The translations under genes were made by a program, and so were the position numbers. This document shows, piece by piece, positions 27,526 through 37,743 of a stretch of 64,000 bases of DNA. The first letter of the stretch is position 1, and each line of letters opens with the position of its first letter. The stretch comes from Deinococcus aquaticus. Lineage in GTDB: Bacteria; Deinococcota; Deinococci; Deinococcales; Deinococcaceae. Below the pieces are notes generated by a model that was not told the origin of the DNA, did not search any database, and was given only the letters and a program-made list of their open reading frames with translations. The stretch lies in the NCBI RefSeq assembly GCF_028622095.1, contig NZ_CP115165.1, positions 1,162,501 to 1,226,500 on the forward strand, written 5' to 3'.

Positions 27526-28296
27526 TCACTCCAGCGTCAGGCCGTAGGCGCGGCGGGTGTTCGCGTCGGTCGCGGCTTCCAGTTCGGTGGGGTCCTGGCC
27601 GCGCAGGGCCGCGATGAATTCCAGGGTGTGGCGCACGTAGCCGGGCCGGTTGGGCTTGCCGCGCTTCGGGACGGGAGCCAGGAAGGGCGCGTCGGTTTCC
27701 AGCAGCATCCGGGCGAGGGGCAGGTCGCGGGCCGCTGCCTGGATCTCTTGCGCGTTCTTGTATGTGGTGTTCCCGGCGAAACCGAAGTACGTGTGCTCGC
27801 CGCGTTGCAGCCCGAAGCGCAGCAGGTCCGCGTGCCCGCTGAAGCAGTGCAGGATGATCGGCACGTCCGGCCACGCGCGCAGCACGTCCATCACGCCCTG
27901 GTGGGCGCTGTCCTGCCCGGCCTTGTCGCGCGTGTGGATGACCAGCACCTTGCCGCTGCGCCGTGCGAGGTCCAGCTGCCACTCGAAGGCCGAGACCTGC
28001 GCGGCGCGTTTCGTGTCGTCCCAGTAATCGTCCAGGCCGCTTTCGCCCACGCCGACCACGCGCGGGTGAGTCAGCAGGGCCTCGATCTGCGTGCGGGCGT
28101 CCGGGCTGTCCTCGTCGGTGTCGGTGGGGTGCAGGCCGACCGTGGCGTACACGTCTTCAAACTGTTCGGCCAGGGCCACGGCGTTCCGGGCGTGCTGGGG
28201 GCTGGCGCCGATGCAGATCATGGCGTTCAGGCCCAGTTCGCCGCGCGCGCCGGCCGGATCGTCGATGTAGTCGAGGTGGGTGTGAGAGTCGATCAT
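27526..28296 (-). CDS. TatD-family metal-dependent hydrolase/DNase
   Basis: TIM-barrel deoxyribonuclease-type hydrolase of 256 residues. Metal motifs in order: IDSHTHLD at residue 2-9, VGESGLD near 83, VIHTRDKAG near 118, LHCFSGH near 146 and [11 protein letters not shown] near 195, all intact. The ATG at 28296 is chosen because TACCCT lies seven nt upstream. Probable role in nucleic acid turnover or repair; TatD proteins have 3'-5' exonuclease activity. Divergent from the Lpt-like genes. Confidence 0.93.
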   Translation of the reverse strand: MIDSHTHLDYIDDPAGARGELGLNAMICIGASPQHARNAVALAEQFEDVYATVGLHPTDTDEDSPDARTQIEALLTHPRVVGVGESGLDDYWDDTKRAAQVSAFEWQLDLARRSGKVLVIHTRDKAGQDSAHQGVMDVLRAWPDVPIILHCFSGHADLLRFGLQRGEHTYFGFAGNTTYKNAQEIQAAARDLPLARMLLETDAPFLAPVPKRGKPNRPGYVRHTLEFIAALRGQDPTELEAATDANTRRAYGLTLE

Positions 28297-28387
28297 GCCG
28301 CCCAGGGTAAGCGCGTGGCGTGCGGGGCGGGGTGCCTCCCACCCAATCCCCACCACTCTCATGAGAGGGGCGCGCTAGAGTGCGCCC

Positions 28388-28999
28388 GTGCAGAAACTCG
28401 GCCTGTACGCCCTGACGGGCATCCTGGGGTTCGCCCTGATCTTCGCGCTGCTGCCCGGCGCGGACCGGACGACCGTGCCCACCGGCGCGGTCCTGTCCGG
28501 CGTGCAGCTCAGCCTGTACCCGTCACGGGACCCGGACGCCGTGTGGCAGTTCCGGGCGGGGCAGGTCACGAATGACCCGCTGCTCAGCGAGACGCGCCTG
28601 ACGGAGCTGGGCGAGGGCCGGCGGTTGCTGCGCGAGCGGGACGCCTCGGGCCGCCTGACGGGCCGCCAGACTCTGGACGCCACCCTGAGCGCCCCGGACC
28701 TGACCATCGACGGGCAGGACAACATGACGACCCGTCAGGCGCGCATCACGCTGGTGCAGCAGTGTGCCGACATCGACCTTCAGGGCACCGAGCAGACGCC
28801 CGTGAAGATCGAGCAGGGCAGCGGCTTCAGCGCGCCGGTCGCGGAACTCGACTCGCCGCTCATGACCGGGCACGTCGAGAAACTCCGCATGAGCTTCGAC
28901 TTCAAGATCGAGGACTCCGACAACGACACCTCGACCGTGCAATACGACCTGGACGGCACGGAACGCTGCGAGAACGGCCAGCGCGTTCCCGGAGCCTGA
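28388..28999 (+). CDS. Membrane-anchored LptC-like protein
   Basis: A 203-residue protein with one N-terminal transmembrane helix ([19 protein letters not shown]) and an extracytoplasmic beta-rich domain, as in LptC. Leader type and position (start GTG, six nt after TAGAGT; 15 bp before an LptA/OstA-like gene) match lptC-lptA gene pairs in diderms. Sequence similarity to LptC is not strong enough to see catalytic or bridge residues, so the assignment rests on topology and context. Likely part of a trans-envelope lipid or polymer transport bridge. Confidence 0.5.
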   Translation: MQKLGLYALTGILGFALIFALLPGADRTTVPTGAVLSGVQLSLYPSRDPDAVWQFRAGQVTNDPLLSETRLTELGEGRRLLRERDASGRLTGRQTLDATLSAPDLTIDGQDNMTTRQARITLVQQCADIDLQGTEQTPVKIEQGSGFSAPVAELDSPLMTGHVEKLRMSFDFKIEDSDNDTSTVQYDLDGTERCENGQRVPGA

Positions 29000-29014
29000 C
29001 CTTCAAGGAGCCCC

Positions 29015-29914
29015 ATGATGAACCGTACCAAGACCGTGTCCCTGCTGGCCCTCCTGACCCTCGCCGCGCCCGTGCTGGCGCAGGCCGACGCCACCAACCG
29101 CCTGATCACCATTCAGGGCGGCCCGCGCGGCGACGTGCGTAACGGCCCACTGACCTTCACCGGCAGTCCCGTGAAGGCGAAGGTCAGCACCCTGAACATC
29201 GAGGCCTCCCAGGCCGTGCTGGCCGCGCCCAAGGGCACGCCGCTGATCGAGGCGAAAGGCAAACGCACCGCGAACTTCACCGGCGCCGTGAAGGTCACGC
29301 GCGGCCGCCTCAGCGCCGCCGGCACGTCCCTCGCGTACGACGAGACGACCGGTCAGGGCGTCCTGAGCGGCAACGCCAGCGCCACCTTCGTCCCGGAGAA
29401 GAAAGAGGACGGCGACACCGTCAGCATCAAGGCCGCGCAGATGAGCCTAGACGTGGATAACAACGTGTCCACCAGCACGGGCGGCGTGACCCTGTCCACC
29501 GGCACGCAGAACGGACAGGCCGACAAGCTGGTGTTCGACGAGGACCGCGAACTGGCCCAGCTGACCGGCAAACCCAGCCTGACCCGCGCCGCCAAAGGCA
29601 ACCAGAAGGAACTGGTCATCACCGGCCAGGAAGTCCGCGCGCTCACCAAAACCAAGACGCTGTACGTGCGCGGCGGCGTGAAACTCGTGCAGGGCACCAC
29701 CACCACCACCGGCGACGCCGTGTACTACGACGACCGCAAGAACGTGGCGTACGTGGTCGGGAACGCCGTCAGCGTGGACAGCAAGAGCAAGGTAACCGTG
29801 AAGGCCCCGGCCAGCGGTTACCTGGAGCAGCGCACCGACCTGGGCCGCGTGCGCGCCCTGAACTCGGCGTACAAGGTTCCAGCCGAGCAGTTCAAGCTGC
29901 GCGGCGAGAAGTAA
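29015..29914 (+). CDS. LptA/OstA-like periplasmic protein (first copy)
   Basis: Exported protein of 299 residues: signal peptide ([23 protein letters not shown]), then repeated beta strands of the OstA type ([63 protein letters not shown]). LptA forms a periplasmic bridge carrying LPS; deinococci are not known to make classical LPS, so the cargo is open. Shine-Dalgarno AAGGAG is four nt before ATG 29015 and seven before ATG 29018; the second may be the true start. Its TAA stop is the first triplet of repeat copy E. Confidence 0.75.
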   Translation: MMNRTKTVSLLALLTLAAPVLAQADATNRLITIQGGPRGDVRNGPLTFTGSPVKAKVSTLNIEASQAVLAAPKGTPLIEAKGKRTANFTGAVKVTRGRLSAAGTSLAYDETTGQGVLSGNASATFVPEKKEDGDTVSIKAAQMSLDVDNNVSTSTGGVTLSTGTQNGQADKLVFDEDRELAQLTGKPSLTRAAKGNQKELVITGQEVRALTKTKTLYVRGGVKLVQGTTTTTGDAVYYDDRKNVAYVVGNAVSVDSKSKVTVKAPASGYLEQRTDLGRVRALNSAYKVPAEQFKLRGEK

Positions 29915-30050
29915 TACGGACTCCGGTTGAAGGGGCTGTCAAGACCCTTCAATCCGAGCGAAGCGAGTGGGAGAGAAGCGGGTTCCGGGCGTGGAGCTGA
30001 GAACCCGGCGATGTTCCGGGTTGTCAGCGAAACAGACGGAACCCGTATAA
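29912..30050 (+). repeat. Stop-codon-associated structured repeat, copy E (long, 139 bp)
   Basis: Begins with the TAA stop of the first LptA-like gene, then TACGGACTCCGG. Hairpin 1 is TTGAAGGG/CCCTTCAA (changed on both sides relative to other copies). Stem 2 is CGGGTTCCG/CGGAACCCG, hairpin 3 AACCCGG/CCGGGTT. The conserved GAAACAGACGG block precedes the end CGTA-TAA. TAA flanks both sides. The 3' end TATAA forms part of the -10 box of the next gene. Confidence 0.88.
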
Positions 30051-30059
30051 ACTGCGCGC

Positions 30060-31241
30060 ATGCCCCGTTCCCGCCTGACCGTCGCCGCACTCCTGACCGC
30101 GCTGCTGGCGGCCGCGAGTGTGGTGCCGGGCGGGCGGGCGCAGCAGGCCGAGCCCAGCCCGCCCACCGAGTCCGCCCCCACCCAGACGGCCGTACCTGCT
30201 GGGGCGGCGCCGCAACCGTCGCCCACTCCGGACGCCGCGCCGGAGGCCGGTGCAGAGCAGGCCAGCCTGACCCTGGTGCGCCGCAGCGAGAAGGACGGCA
30301 AGGACCGCCGCATCCTGATCGTGAAGACCGGCACGGACGACACCACAGGCGTGTTCGCGCTGTGCCAGCCGCTCCCGGACGACCCGGAGGGCGCGCCGAC
30401 CCTGGCGGTGTTCAGTGAGACCGGCGCGGGCGGCGTGCAGATCACCATCGACAAGAACGTGATTCGCGTGCCGCTGGCCGTGGTCACGCAGAATGCCCCG
30501 AAAGACGGGCAGGACGGCAGCGACGGCCGTGTGGAGGCCAGCGCCGGTACGGGCCGCTTCCTGGAACGTGAGGAGGTGCCGCCCGATACCAAGGACCGCC
30601 TGACCCGCTGCGAGGTGCAGGCCGTCCCGAAACCCGCGCCGGACACCGTGCTGGTCACGCAGGGCCGCACGGAACTGCGCGGTCAGAAACTGGTGTACGA
30701 CAGCGCCGACGGCGTGGCCCGCATCGACGGGCCGATCAAGTTCACGCGCCGCAGCGATACCGACCCCCTGACCGGCCAGAGTGACCGCATCGAGGTCAGC
30801 GTGGACGACGAGAAGACCACCCTGGTCGGGAACGTGGTGTTCAACTCGGCGGGCGGGCGGGTCAGCCGCGCCGCGCGGGTCGAGTACGACGACACGCGCA
30901 ACGTGGCGCGCCTGTACGGCACGGCCGAACAGCCCGCCGAGAGCGTCAAGGGCGGCGACACCCTGCGTGCCGGGGTGATCGTGTACGACCTGGACCGCAA
31001 CGAGGTGTACGCCATGAAAGCCGAGGGGAGCACCATCACGGGCGAGTTCACGGACACCGACACGCCGGACGTGGCGGCGCCGGGCAGCGCAACGCCAGCC
31101 AGCGCGCCCGCCGCTCCGGCCGGAGGACAACCGGCCAGTCCCGTACCGACTGACCCGCTGCCTCCCGTGAATCCAGCTCCAGTGAACCCGGCCCCCGTCG
31201 ATCCTGGGCCGGTCAGTCCAGGGTCGCCAGCGATTCCCTGA
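30060..31241 (+). CDS. LptA/OstA-like exported protein (second copy) with Pro-rich tail
   Basis: A 393-residue exported protein: signal peptide, Pro/Thr/Gln-rich linker (about 30-75), then a beta-jellyroll OstA-type region ([60 protein letters not shown]) and a Pro-rich C-terminal tail. It completes an LptC-LptA-LptA-like set. TAAACT, created by the end of repeat copy E, lies six nt before ATG 30060. The last 29 bp overlap the 3' end of ldh on the opposite strand, where the Pro-rich tail could be a recent extension. Confidence 0.75.
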   Translation: MPRSRLTVAALLTALLAAASVVPGGRAQQAEPSPPTESAPTQTAVPAGAAPQPSPTPDAAPEAGAEQASLTLVRRSEKDGKDRRILIVKTGTDDTTGVFALCQPLPDDPEGAPTLAVFSETGAGGVQITIDKNVIRVPLAVVTQNAPKDGQDGSDGRVEASAGTGRFLEREEVPPDTKDRLTRCEVQAVPKPAPDTVLVTQGRTELRGQKLVYDSADGVARIDGPIKFTRRSDTDPLTGQSDRIEVSVDDEKTTLVGNVVFNSAGGRVSRAARVEYDDTRNVARLYGTAEQPAESVKGGDTLRAGVIVYDLDRNEVYAMKAEGSTITGEFTDTDTPDVAAPGSATPASAPAAPAGGQPASPVPTDPLPPVNPAPVNPAPVDPGPVSPGSPAIP

Positions 31242-32124
31242 GCACGCCGGCGCTGGCGGCCAGTTCCGCGCGTTCCGTATCAGTCAGGGCGGGCAGGACC
31301 GTGTCCAGCACGCCGCTGCGCCCCACCACGCGCGGCAGGCTCAGGCTCACGCCGAATTCGGGGGTGGGGGCGCTGACGGTCAGCACGGCCCGCCGGTCGC
31401 CCAGTACGCGCTCGGTGATGCGGGCCAGGGCCGCGCCGATCCCGTAGTACGTGGCGCGTTTCCCGCTGATGATCTGCGCCGCCGCGCCGCGCGTGTCCGC
31501 CTCGATCTGCGCGCGGATGTCGGGCGTCCACTCGTGGTTCCGCGCGGCCATGAAGTCCGCGACCGGCAGGCCCGCCACGGTGACGGTACTCCAGGCGATG
31601 ACCTCGCTGTCCCCGTGTTCGCCCAGCACGTATCCGTGCACGTGCGTGCCGTCCACCCCGGCGTGCCCGGCGATCAGGTGCCGGAACCGGGCGCTGTCGA
31701 GGACCGTGCCGGACCCCATCACGGCCACGCCGGGCGCGAGGCGCACCGTCAGGTCCGTCAGCACGTCCACCGGATTCGTGGCGATCAGCAGCAGGGCGTC
31801 CGGCGCGGCGGCCACGATCTGCGGAATCAACTCCCGGAAGATGGCGGCGTTCTTCTGAAGCAGGTCCAGGCGGGACTCGCCGGGCTTCTGGTTCGCGCCG
31901 GCCGCGACGATCACGACCGCGCTGCCCCGCAGGTCCGCCAGGGGGCCGCTGCCGACCCGGGTGCCGTGACTGACCGGCGAGGCGTGCGCGATGTCCTGCG
32001 CCTCGGCGCGGGCGCGGGCCTCGTCCTGATCGGTCAGCAGGATCTCGCTGCACGAGCCGCGCAGCGTCAGGGCGTACGCGGCGGTCGCGCCGACCAGTCC
32101 CGCCCCGACAATCCCGACCTTCAC
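31213..32124 (-). CDS. ldh: L-lactate dehydrogenase
   Basis: NADH-dependent reduction of pyruvate to L-lactate. Rossmann motif [15 protein letters not shown] at residues 3-17, NAD-specific Asp in LLTDQDEA, substrate Arg in [11 protein letters not shown], and the catalytic GEHGDSEV near residue 165. Length 303. The LDH rather than malate assignment rests on the overall pattern ([10 protein letters not shown]). ATG 32124 overlaps the upstream usp stop by four bases (ATGA). Its 3' end overlaps the convergent LptA-like gene by 29 bp. Confidence 0.93.
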   Translation of the reverse strand: MKVGIVGAGLVGATAAYALTLRGSCSEILLTDQDEARARAEAQDIAHASPVSHGTRVGSGPLADLRGSAVVIVAAGANQKPGESRLDLLQKNAAIFRELIPQIVAAAPDALLLIATNPVDVLTDLTVRLAPGVAVMGSGTVLDSARFRHLIAGHAGVDGTHVHGYVLGEHGDSEVIAWSTVTVAGLPVADFMAARNHEWTPDIRAQIEADTRGAAAQIISGKRATYYGIGAALARITERVLGDRRAVLTVSAPTPEFGVSLSLPRVVGRSGVLDTVLPALTDTERAELAASAGVLRESLATLD

Positions 32125-32618
32125 TCCCGGCCGCTCCCGGTGCGGCGGCGCACGGTCAGCACCGGAATGGGGCTGCGGGCCACGACCTTCTCGGCGGTGC
32201 TGCCCAGGAAGAAGTGCTCCAGCGCACCCTGCGCGTGCGTGCCGACCACGATCAGGTCCGCGTTCCAGCGGCCCGCCGCTTCCAGCAGGCCGGTCACGGG
32301 GTCCCCGACCATCAGTTCAGTTTCCTCGCCGGCCTGCGCCACGCCCTGCATGCGGGCCGCGTCGGCGTCTTCCAGGGTGTGCAGCAGCGTCGGGTCGGGC
32401 ATGGCGGCTGTCACGCCGCCCATCAGGTCGGGCGCGGCGGTCACGCGGGCGTCGGTCACGTGCACCAGCCGCAGGGTCGCGCCGGGAAACCGGCTACGGG
32501 CGGTAGTCAGCGCGTGACTCGAGGACTCGGAGAAGTCGACGCCCACCACGATCCGCTGGAATCCGGCCGGTGCGGTGGTCGTGGCAGCGTTCAGGGCGGA
32601 CTGGGTGGGGTCGATCAT
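32121..32618 (-). CDS. Universal stress protein (UspA family)
   Basis: Cytoplasmic 165-residue Usp domain: [16 protein letters not shown] at the N-terminus, and the ATP-binding signature [23 protein letters not shown] with the terminal PIPVLTVRR. Usp proteins help survive starvation and oxidative or DNA damage; partner unknown. ATG 32618 is used because TACGTT lies six nt upstream. It is cotranscribed with ldh (ATGA overlap), suggesting a link to redox or energy stress, which is inference. Confidence 0.92.
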   Translation of the reverse strand: MIDPTQSALNAATTTAPAGFQRIVVGVDFSESSSHALTTARSRFPGATLRLVHVTDARVTAAPDLMGGVTAAMPDPTLLHTLEDADAARMQGVAQAGEETELMVGDPVTGLLEAAGRWNADLIVVGTHAQGALEHFFLGSTAEKVVARSPIPVLTVRRRTGSGRE

Positions 32619-32693
32619 GCCCTGAACGTACACCCGTCCCGTGAGGGGCGCGGCTGAACCTGAAGGGCAACTAAAGGCCTGCCCCGGATGACC

Positions 32694-33848
32694 CTAGTGG
32701 GCGTCCGCGCAGGTGTCTGTGCAGGCGTTTGTGCAGGCGTCCGTGCCGGGGGGCGCGTGCTCCCTGGGGGCGCTGGTGCCAGGGGAATCCAGGCCGGGCA
32801 GGGCAGACGGACCGGCCTGAGCGGGGGCCGGGGCAGTCCAGCACACCTGCCGCCGCCCGGCGGCCTTGGCGGCGTGCAGGCGCTCGTCCACCCGCTCCAG
32901 CAGGGCGTCCAGGGTGGCGGCCTCGTGCGACAGGGCCGCCCCGGCGCTGAACGTCACGCGCGGCAACCCGGCCCCCAGGATCAGCCCGGCCCCCTGAAGG
33001 CGGTCCGTGACGGCGTACGCCTGCCGGGCCGTGGCCCCCGGCAGCAGCAGCATGAACTCCTCGCCGCCCCAGCGGGCCAGCGCGGTGTGGTCCGGACCGT
33101 CCGGGCCGATCAGGGCCAGCAGGGCCGCGCCCGTCCCGGCCAGCACCTGATCACCGGCCGTGTGCCCGTAGCGGTCGTTCACGGCCTTGAAGTGGTCGAG
33201 GTCCAGCATCAGCAGTGCGAAGCCGGTCCCGGCGCTCCACATGGCGTGCAGGCGGGTCAGGAGCGCGCGGCGGTTGGGCAGGCCGGTCAGCGGGTCGGTC
33301 AGGGCGTCCTGCTGGAAGGTCGCGGCCTCCTGCTGGTACGTGATCACCCGCTGCCCGAAACTGGCGACCATGCCCACCACGATGGTGATGCACGCCAGGT
33401 ACGTCAGGAGCGTCACGTCCGGCGCGGGGCGGGTCAGGATCAGCGCCGCGAACAGCGCGTACGCCGTGCCGGACAGCACCGCTGCCAGCCGGATCGGCAG
33501 CAGCCCGAACCACAGCGCCACCGTGCCCACGAACGTCAGGTACGCCTGCGTGCCGACCGCCGGCGCAGAGACCAGCGGCAGGAACTCGACGGTGGTCGCC
33601 AGGGTCACGGCCGCCGCCACCGGCGCGTTCAGCTGCGCGGTCGGCAGACGTCCCCATGTCAGGGCCCACGCGACCAGCACCGAGACGACCAGCCCGGTCA
33701 GGAACGACGGCAGGTCCTGCCACTCGCCGCGCGGCACCTTCAGAGCCAGGATGCCCAGGTGCGCGGCCGCCGACACCAGCGCCGCGAGCACGTAGGCCCG
33801 GCGACGCACGGCTTCCGCGTCCTGTATCTGTGTCCTCCGGCCCGTCAC
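32694..33848 (-). CDS. Membrane GGDEF diguanylate cyclase with Cys-repeat tail
   Basis: About 384 residues: six predicted N-terminal membrane helices (about 30-180) as an integral membrane sensor, then a GGDEF domain (DPLTGLPNRRALL, LDLDHFKAVNDRYGH, ARWGGEEFMLLL) with the active variant GGEEF and no RxxD inhibitory site. The start is uncertain; GTG 33848 precedes VTGRRTQIQDAEAV and gives a sensible N-terminus, while the open frame runs far upstream without gene-like content. The last about 15 residues are a DACT-NACT-DTCA tetrapeptide repeat encoded by a 12-bp repeat. Signal unknown. Confidence 0.82.
   Translation of the reverse strand: MTGRRTQIQDAEAVRRRAYVLAALVSAAAHLGILALKVPRGEWQDLPSFLTGLVVSVLVAWALTWGRLPTAQLNAPVAAAVTLATTVEFLPLVSAPAVGTQAYLTFVGTVALWFGLLPIRLAAVLSGTAYALFAALILTRPAPDVTLLTYLACITIVVGMVASFGQRVITYQQEAATFQQDALTDPLTGLPNRRALLTRLHAMWSAGTGFALLMLDLDHFKAVNDRYGHTAGDQVLAGTGAALLALIGPDGPDHTALARWGGEEFMLLLPGATARQAYAVTDRLQGAGLILGAGLPRVTFSAGAALSHEAATLDALLERVDERLHAAKAAGRRQVCWTAPAPAQAGPSALPGLDSPGTSAPREHAPPGTDACTNACTDTCADAH
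32697..32744. repeat. 12-bp tandem repeat coding a Cys-rich tail
   Basis: Four imperfect copies of GTCTGTGCAGGC at the 3' end of the diguanylate cyclase gene. Read on the minus strand they encode a repeated (D/N)-A-C-T unit directly before the stop. The unit length is a multiple of three, so copy-number change would stay in frame. Confidence 0.6.
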
Positions 33849-34073
33849 GCCCTCATGATCCGGCGCGGCGCGGCACAGAATTCTGTCTGCGCGCGGCCCT
33901 GACTGCCGCTCCGGCCGGGCTGCCCAGATCGGTGAAACGCGTCTGGGAGGGTCTGCGCAGCCCGGAGTGGGGGAGGGATGTGACCCGCCTTCTCCCCCGT
34001 GGGGGCAGCCGGTGGGCGGCCCTCCGGCGGGGTACGCAGTCACGGGCGCGCTCCGCGCTGGGTACACTGCGCC
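33849..34073. promoter_or_regulatory. Divergent intergenic region
   Basis: A 225-bp gap between the diguanylate cyclase (minus) and the beta-CASP gene (plus). On the plus strand TACACT at 34063-34068 is the probable -10 box of the beta-CASP gene, five nt before its ATG. I see no clear gene, operator or RNA motif in the rest. Confidence 0.5.
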
Positions 34074-35534
34074 ATGCAACTTCAGAGTTTCGGGGCGGCG
34101 GGCACGGTCACCGGCAGCATGCATCTGCTCACGCTGGACGGCCGGCACCTGCTGATCGACTGCGGCCTGTTCCAGGGCAACGACGAACTCGAGGCCCGCA
34201 ACCGCGAGCCCCTGCCGTTCGACGTGGCCGGCCTGGACGCCGTGATCCTCACGCACGCGCACCTGGACCACGTGGGCCGCCTGCCGCTGCTGGTGAAACT
34301 CGGGTACCGGGGGCCCATTCACTGCACCGAACCGACCGCCGCGCTGGCCGAGACGGTCCTGCTGGACTCCGCGCGCCTTCAGGTGGACGGCTACCGGCAC
34401 GACCTGCGCCGCGCCCGCCGCCAGGGCATTCCCGACGAGCAGGTGCCGCCCCCGCTGTACGGCGAGGAGGACGTGCACCGCGCCCTGGCCCTGCTGCGCC
34501 CCGGCCTGCGCTTCGGCGAGACGACGCCCGTGGCGGGCGTGCGCGTCACGCCCCAGCGGGCCGGGCACATCCTGGGCAGCGCCTACCTGCTGATCGAGAG
34601 CAGTGACGCCCGCCTGATCATGAGCGGCGACCTCGGCAACCGCGAGAGCGGCCTGCAACTGGATTTCACGCCCCCACCCCACGCCGACGCCGTGGTCCTG
34701 GAAAGCACCTACGCCAACCGCACCCACCGCGCCTGGAACGCCACGCTCGCCGAGTTCCGCGACGCGCTGCGTGAGGCGGCCGCGCAGGGTGGCAAGATCC
34801 TGATTCCCAGTTTCGCCATCGAACGCACCCAGACGATCCTGCACACCATCAAGGGCCTCATGGACGCCGGCGAGGTCCCGCGCATCCCGGTGTTCCTGGA
34901 TTCCCCCATGGCGGCCCGCGCCACGCACGAGTACTTCGAGTTCGGGGACGAACTGATCCCGGAAGTACGGGACGCCCTGCGCGCCGGCGAGGACCCCTTC
35001 CGGCCCAGCACGCTGCACGTCGTGCCCACCAGCGCCGAATCGCAGCGCATCAACCGCTACGACGGTCCCGCCATCATCCTGGCTGGGAACGGCATGATGA
35101 CCGGCGGCCGTATTCAGCATCACCTCAAGCATCACCTCTGGAAACCCAGTACCAGCCTGATCAGCGTGTCGTACCAGTCGCCCAGCAGCCTCGGCGGGCG
35201 CATCGTGACCGGCGCGGACCACGTGCGCGTCATGGGCGAGGACATCGCCGTGCGCGCCCACATCCACACCATCGGCGGCTTCTCCGCGCACGCCGATCAG
35301 GACGACCTGCTGGCTTTCCTGTCCACGGCCGGCACGCCGCACGTGTGGCTGGTGCACGGCGAACCGGACGTCATGGACTCGTTCCTGCCGGTCCTCGCCG
35401 CGCGCGGCCTGAAGGGCGACATCGTCCCGGACCGGCAGCCCGTGGACCTGACCGGCCCCGGCTACCCGGACGGCCGCCCCCCCGGTTTCGTGCCCACCCC
35501 GCCGCGCGGCGCGCACGCCGAGAGCACCGAGTAA
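34074..35534 (+). CDS. Beta-CASP metallo-beta-lactamase RNA-processing-type hydrolase
   Basis: A 486-residue enzyme of the CPSF73-like beta-CASP group, probably an RNA endo/exonuclease. MBL motif [11 protein letters not shown] near residue 60, HILGSAYL and SGDLGN in the metal centre, then beta-CASP motifs A ([11 protein letters not shown]), B ([14 protein letters not shown]) and C ([13 protein letters not shown]). No KH or extra RNA-binding domain. TACACT, five nt upstream, defines the start. Tail after about 465 is Pro/Gly-rich. Its TAA stop is the first triplet of repeat copy F. Confidence 0.92.
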   Translation: MQLQSFGAAGTVTGSMHLLTLDGRHLLIDCGLFQGNDELEARNREPLPFDVAGLDAVILTHAHLDHVGRLPLLVKLGYRGPIHCTEPTAALAETVLLDSARLQVDGYRHDLRRARRQGIPDEQVPPPLYGEEDVHRALALLRPGLRFGETTPVAGVRVTPQRAGHILGSAYLLIESSDARLIMSGDLGNRESGLQLDFTPPPHADAVVLESTYANRTHRAWNATLAEFRDALREAAAQGGKILIPSFAIERTQTILHTIKGLMDAGEVPRIPVFLDSPMAARATHEYFEFGDELIPEVRDALRAGEDPFRPSTLHVVPTSAESQRINRYDGPAIILAGNGMMTGGRIQHHLKHHLWKPSTSLISVSYQSPSSLGGRIVTGADHVRVMGEDIAVRAHIHTIGGFSAHADQDDLLAFLSTAGTPHVWLVHGEPDVMDSFLPVLAARGLKGDIVPDRQPVDLTGPGYPDGRPPGFVPTPPRGAHAESTE

Positions 35535-35674
35535 GGGTGGACTCCGATGGAATGGTTTGCAAAAACTGTTCCATCCGAGCGGACGCGAGTGGAAGCGAAC
35601 CAGACTGCCGGACGTGGAATTGGCAACCCGGTGCTGTCCCGGGTTGTTAACGAAACAGACGGCAGTCCGTATAA
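35532..35674 (+). repeat. Stop-codon-associated structured repeat, copy F (long, 143 bp)
   Basis: Begins with the TAA stop of the beta-CASP gene and ends CCGTA-TAA. Hairpin 1 is GATGGAATGGTTT/AAACTGTTCCATC. Stem 2 is GACTGCCG/CGGCAGTC, a different sequence from copies A, C and E but again self-complementary. Hairpin 3 is CAACCCGG/CCGGGTTG. The GAAACAGACGG block is present. The 5' terminal repeat is more diverged (GGGTGGACTCCG). Confidence 0.85.
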
Positions 35675-35736
35675 GGGGCAGGGCGGGAGACATGCCCCTG
35701 GGCATGGCAGGCGGGCGCGCGGTACGCTGAACGTCC

Positions 35737-36228
35737 ATGAAACGCGCCCTGCCTCTTCTGCTGCTCGCCCTGACCGCCTGCGGTTCCGGGGGCATCGACG
35801 GCCTCCAGACCTTCACGTACCCCGCCGGTGACCACCGCAGTGGCTCGCTGGTGTACGCCGAAACCCCCCCGGCTGGCGGGCCGCACAACGCGGTCTGGCA
35901 GAACTGCGGCGTGTACAGCAGCGCCCTGTACAACGAGTACGCCGTGCACAGCCTGGAACACGGCGCGGTGTGGGTCACCTACCGCCCGGACCTGGACGCC
36001 GCTGGGCTCGACACCCTGAAGAAGCTGGTGGACGGCCGCCCCTACACCCTGCTCAGCCCCTACGAGGGCCTGGACACACCGGTCGCCATCAGCGCCTGGG
36101 GTGCCCAGCTGAAAGTCGAGAAGGCCGACGACGCCCGCCTGAAAGCTTTCCTCGACAAGTACGAGCAGGGCGCGACCGCCCCGGAACGCGGCGCGGCGTG
36201 CAGCGGCGGGTACAGCGGCACCCGCTGA
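35737..36228 (+). CDS. DUF3105 lipoprotein
   Basis: Exported lipoprotein of 163 residues; signal peptide [15 protein letters not shown] with lipobox LTAC. The rest matches DUF3105 ([35 protein letters not shown]), a family of extracytoplasmic proteins of unknown function seen in actinobacteria and deinococci. Cysteines at about residues 60 and 150 may form a disulfide. TACGCT lies eight nt before the ATG. Monocistronic, followed by a bidirectional terminator. Confidence 0.88.
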   Translation: MKRALPLLLLALTACGSGGIDGLQTFTYPAGDHRSGSLVYAETPPAGGPHNAVWQNCGVYSSALYNEYAVHSLEHGAVWVTYRPDLDAAGLDTLKKLVDGRPYTLLSPYEGLDTPVAISAWGAQLKVEKADDARLKAFLDKYEQGATAPERGAACSGGYSGTR

Positions 36229-36246
36229 AGCGGGCAGGCAGCACAC

Positions 36247-36288
36247 AGAGAGGGCCGGAGGCAGAGCAGTCTGCTTCCGGCCCTCTCT
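36247..36288. terminator. Bidirectional intrinsic terminator
   Basis: AGAGAGGGCCGGA pairs with TCCGGCCCTCTCT, extended by GCAGA/TCTGC around a short loop, between the convergent DUF3105 and obgE genes. The long stem is strong in both orientations. Confidence 0.85.
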
Positions 36289-36298
36289 CTGGTCAGGT

Positions 36299-37639
36299 TC
36301 AGCCCTTGTTCTCGTCCTCGTCGAAGTACTCGAAGCGGTGCGGCCCGATCTCGACCGTGTCGCCCTCGCGCGCTCCGGCCCGCTTCAGGGCGCTGTACAG
36401 CCCCTGGCGTTTGAAGACGTTCCCCAGGTACTCCGAGGCTTCCTCCAGGTACCGCGAGAAGCGCACGATGCGTTCCTCGAAGCCCCCGCCCACGACCTTC
36501 CAGACCCGCTCGGGCTGACCGTCGCTGATGATGCCCACGCCCTGCGCGGCCGGGTCGATGCGGAACTCCAGGCTCAGCGGAGCCTCGCGGATCACGTCTG
36601 GCTCGATGTCCAGCGCGTGCGTCTGCGCCCACAGTTCCCGGTCCGGCAGTAGCTGGAACAGCGACTCGCGCAGTTCGTTCAGGCCCTGCCCTTCCTTGGC
36701 GCTCACCTGAAGGACCGGCAGGCCCGACCCGATCAGTTCGTCCTCGACCATCACGGCCAGGTCCTCGTCGACCAGTTCCACCTTGTTCAGCGCGATCAGC
36801 GAGACCTGCTCCAGCAGCGTGGGGTCGTAGGAACGCAACTCGGACTGCAGCTGCGCCAGTTCACCCACGGGGTCGCGGGTCACGTCCAGCACGTACACCA
36901 GCACGCGCGTGCGGCTGATGTGCCGCAGGAACTCCAGGCCCAGCCCCTTGCCCTCGCTGGCGCCCTCGATGATGCCCGGAATGTCCGCCAGGGTCAGGCG
37001 CTCGTCGAGCGGACTGCCGTGCGTGTCCACGCGGTCCACGACACCCAGGATGGGCGATAGGGTCGTGAACGGGTAGTCCGCGATGGCCGGGTTGGCGCGC
37101 GACAGGGCCGCCAGCAGGCTGCTCTTCCCGGCGTTCGGGTAGCCCACGAGGCCCACGTCCGCGATCAGGCGCAGTTCCAGGCGCACGCGGCGCTTCTGGC
37201 CGGGCGTACCCAGCTCCGCGAAGCGCGGGGCCTGACGGGTGCTGCTGGTAAAGGTGCTGTTCCCGCGCCCGCCCAGACCGCCGCGCGCAATGACCTTCGT
37301 CTGCCCGACCCGCACGAGGTCAGCGATGACCTTCCCGCTCTCCTCATCGAAGGCGGTGGTGCCCACCGGCACGTCGATGTAGATGTCCTCGCCGTCGGAA
37401 CCCTGGCGCAGACGGCCCTCGCCGTACGCGCCGTTCGGGCCCTTGAACTTGCGGCGGCCCAGCAGACGCTCCAGCGACTCCACACCCTCGATGGCGCGCA
37501 GCACGATGCTGCCGCCCTTCCCGCCGTGCCCGCCGTCCGGGCCGCCCTTCTCCATGTATTTCGCGCGGTGGAAGCTCATGCTGCCGTCCCCGCCGTTCCC
37601 GGCGGCCACCTCGATATTCAGTACGTCACGAAAAGCCAC
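36299..37639 (-). CDS. obgE: GTPase ObgE/CgtA
   Basis: Large-subunit ribosome assembly GTPase, 446 residues. N-terminal Gly-rich Obg fold ([22 protein letters not shown]), G domain with G1 [10 protein letters not shown]3 [10 protein letters not shown]4 LNKVEL and G5 VSAKEG, then a C-terminal OCT domain ([11 protein letters not shown]). GTG 37639 is chosen because AGAGGTGAG sits a few bases upstream and the protein then starts VAFRDVL as in relatives; GTG 37648 is an alternative. It follows rplU-rpmA, the usual ribosomal context, but after an intrinsic terminator (37744-37776) and so probably has its own promoter. Confidence 0.94.
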   Translation of the reverse strand: MAFRDVLNIEVAAGNGGDGSMSFHRAKYMEKGGPDGGHGGKGGSIVLRAIEGVESLERLLGRRKFKGPNGAYGEGRLRQGSDGEDIYIDVPVGTTAFDEESGKVIADLVRVGQTKVIARGGLGGRGNSTFTSSTRQAPRFAELGTPGQKRRVRLELRLIADVGLVGYPNAGKSSLLAALSRANPAIADYPFTTLSPILGVVDRVDTHGSPLDERLTLADIPGIIEGASEGKGLGLEFLRHISRTRVLVYVLDVTRDPVGELAQLQSELRSYDPTLLEQVSLIALNKVELVDEDLAVMVEDELIGSGLPVLQVSAKEGQGLNELRESLFQLLPDRELWAQTHALDIEPDVIREAPLSLEFRIDPAAQGVGIISDGQPERVWKVVGGGFEERIVRFSRYLEEASEYLGNVFKRQGLYSALKRAGAREGDTVEIGPHRFEYFDEDENKG

Positions 37640-37743
37640 TGCACTCACCTCTCCCTTCGGGGCAAGGTGCGTGCCACGCGGCACCGTCCTCACCCTGCAC
37701 CTGCTGTCCTGCAATCCGGATCTGCGCTGCGCGCAGGAACCGT

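Noticed and set aside
32694..35978. A 1094-codon open frame on the minus strand running through the beta-CASP gene region
   Set aside because: Only the last 384 codons have GGDEF/membrane content; the upstream part is antisense to the clearly coding beta-CASP gene and reflects high-GC open frames.
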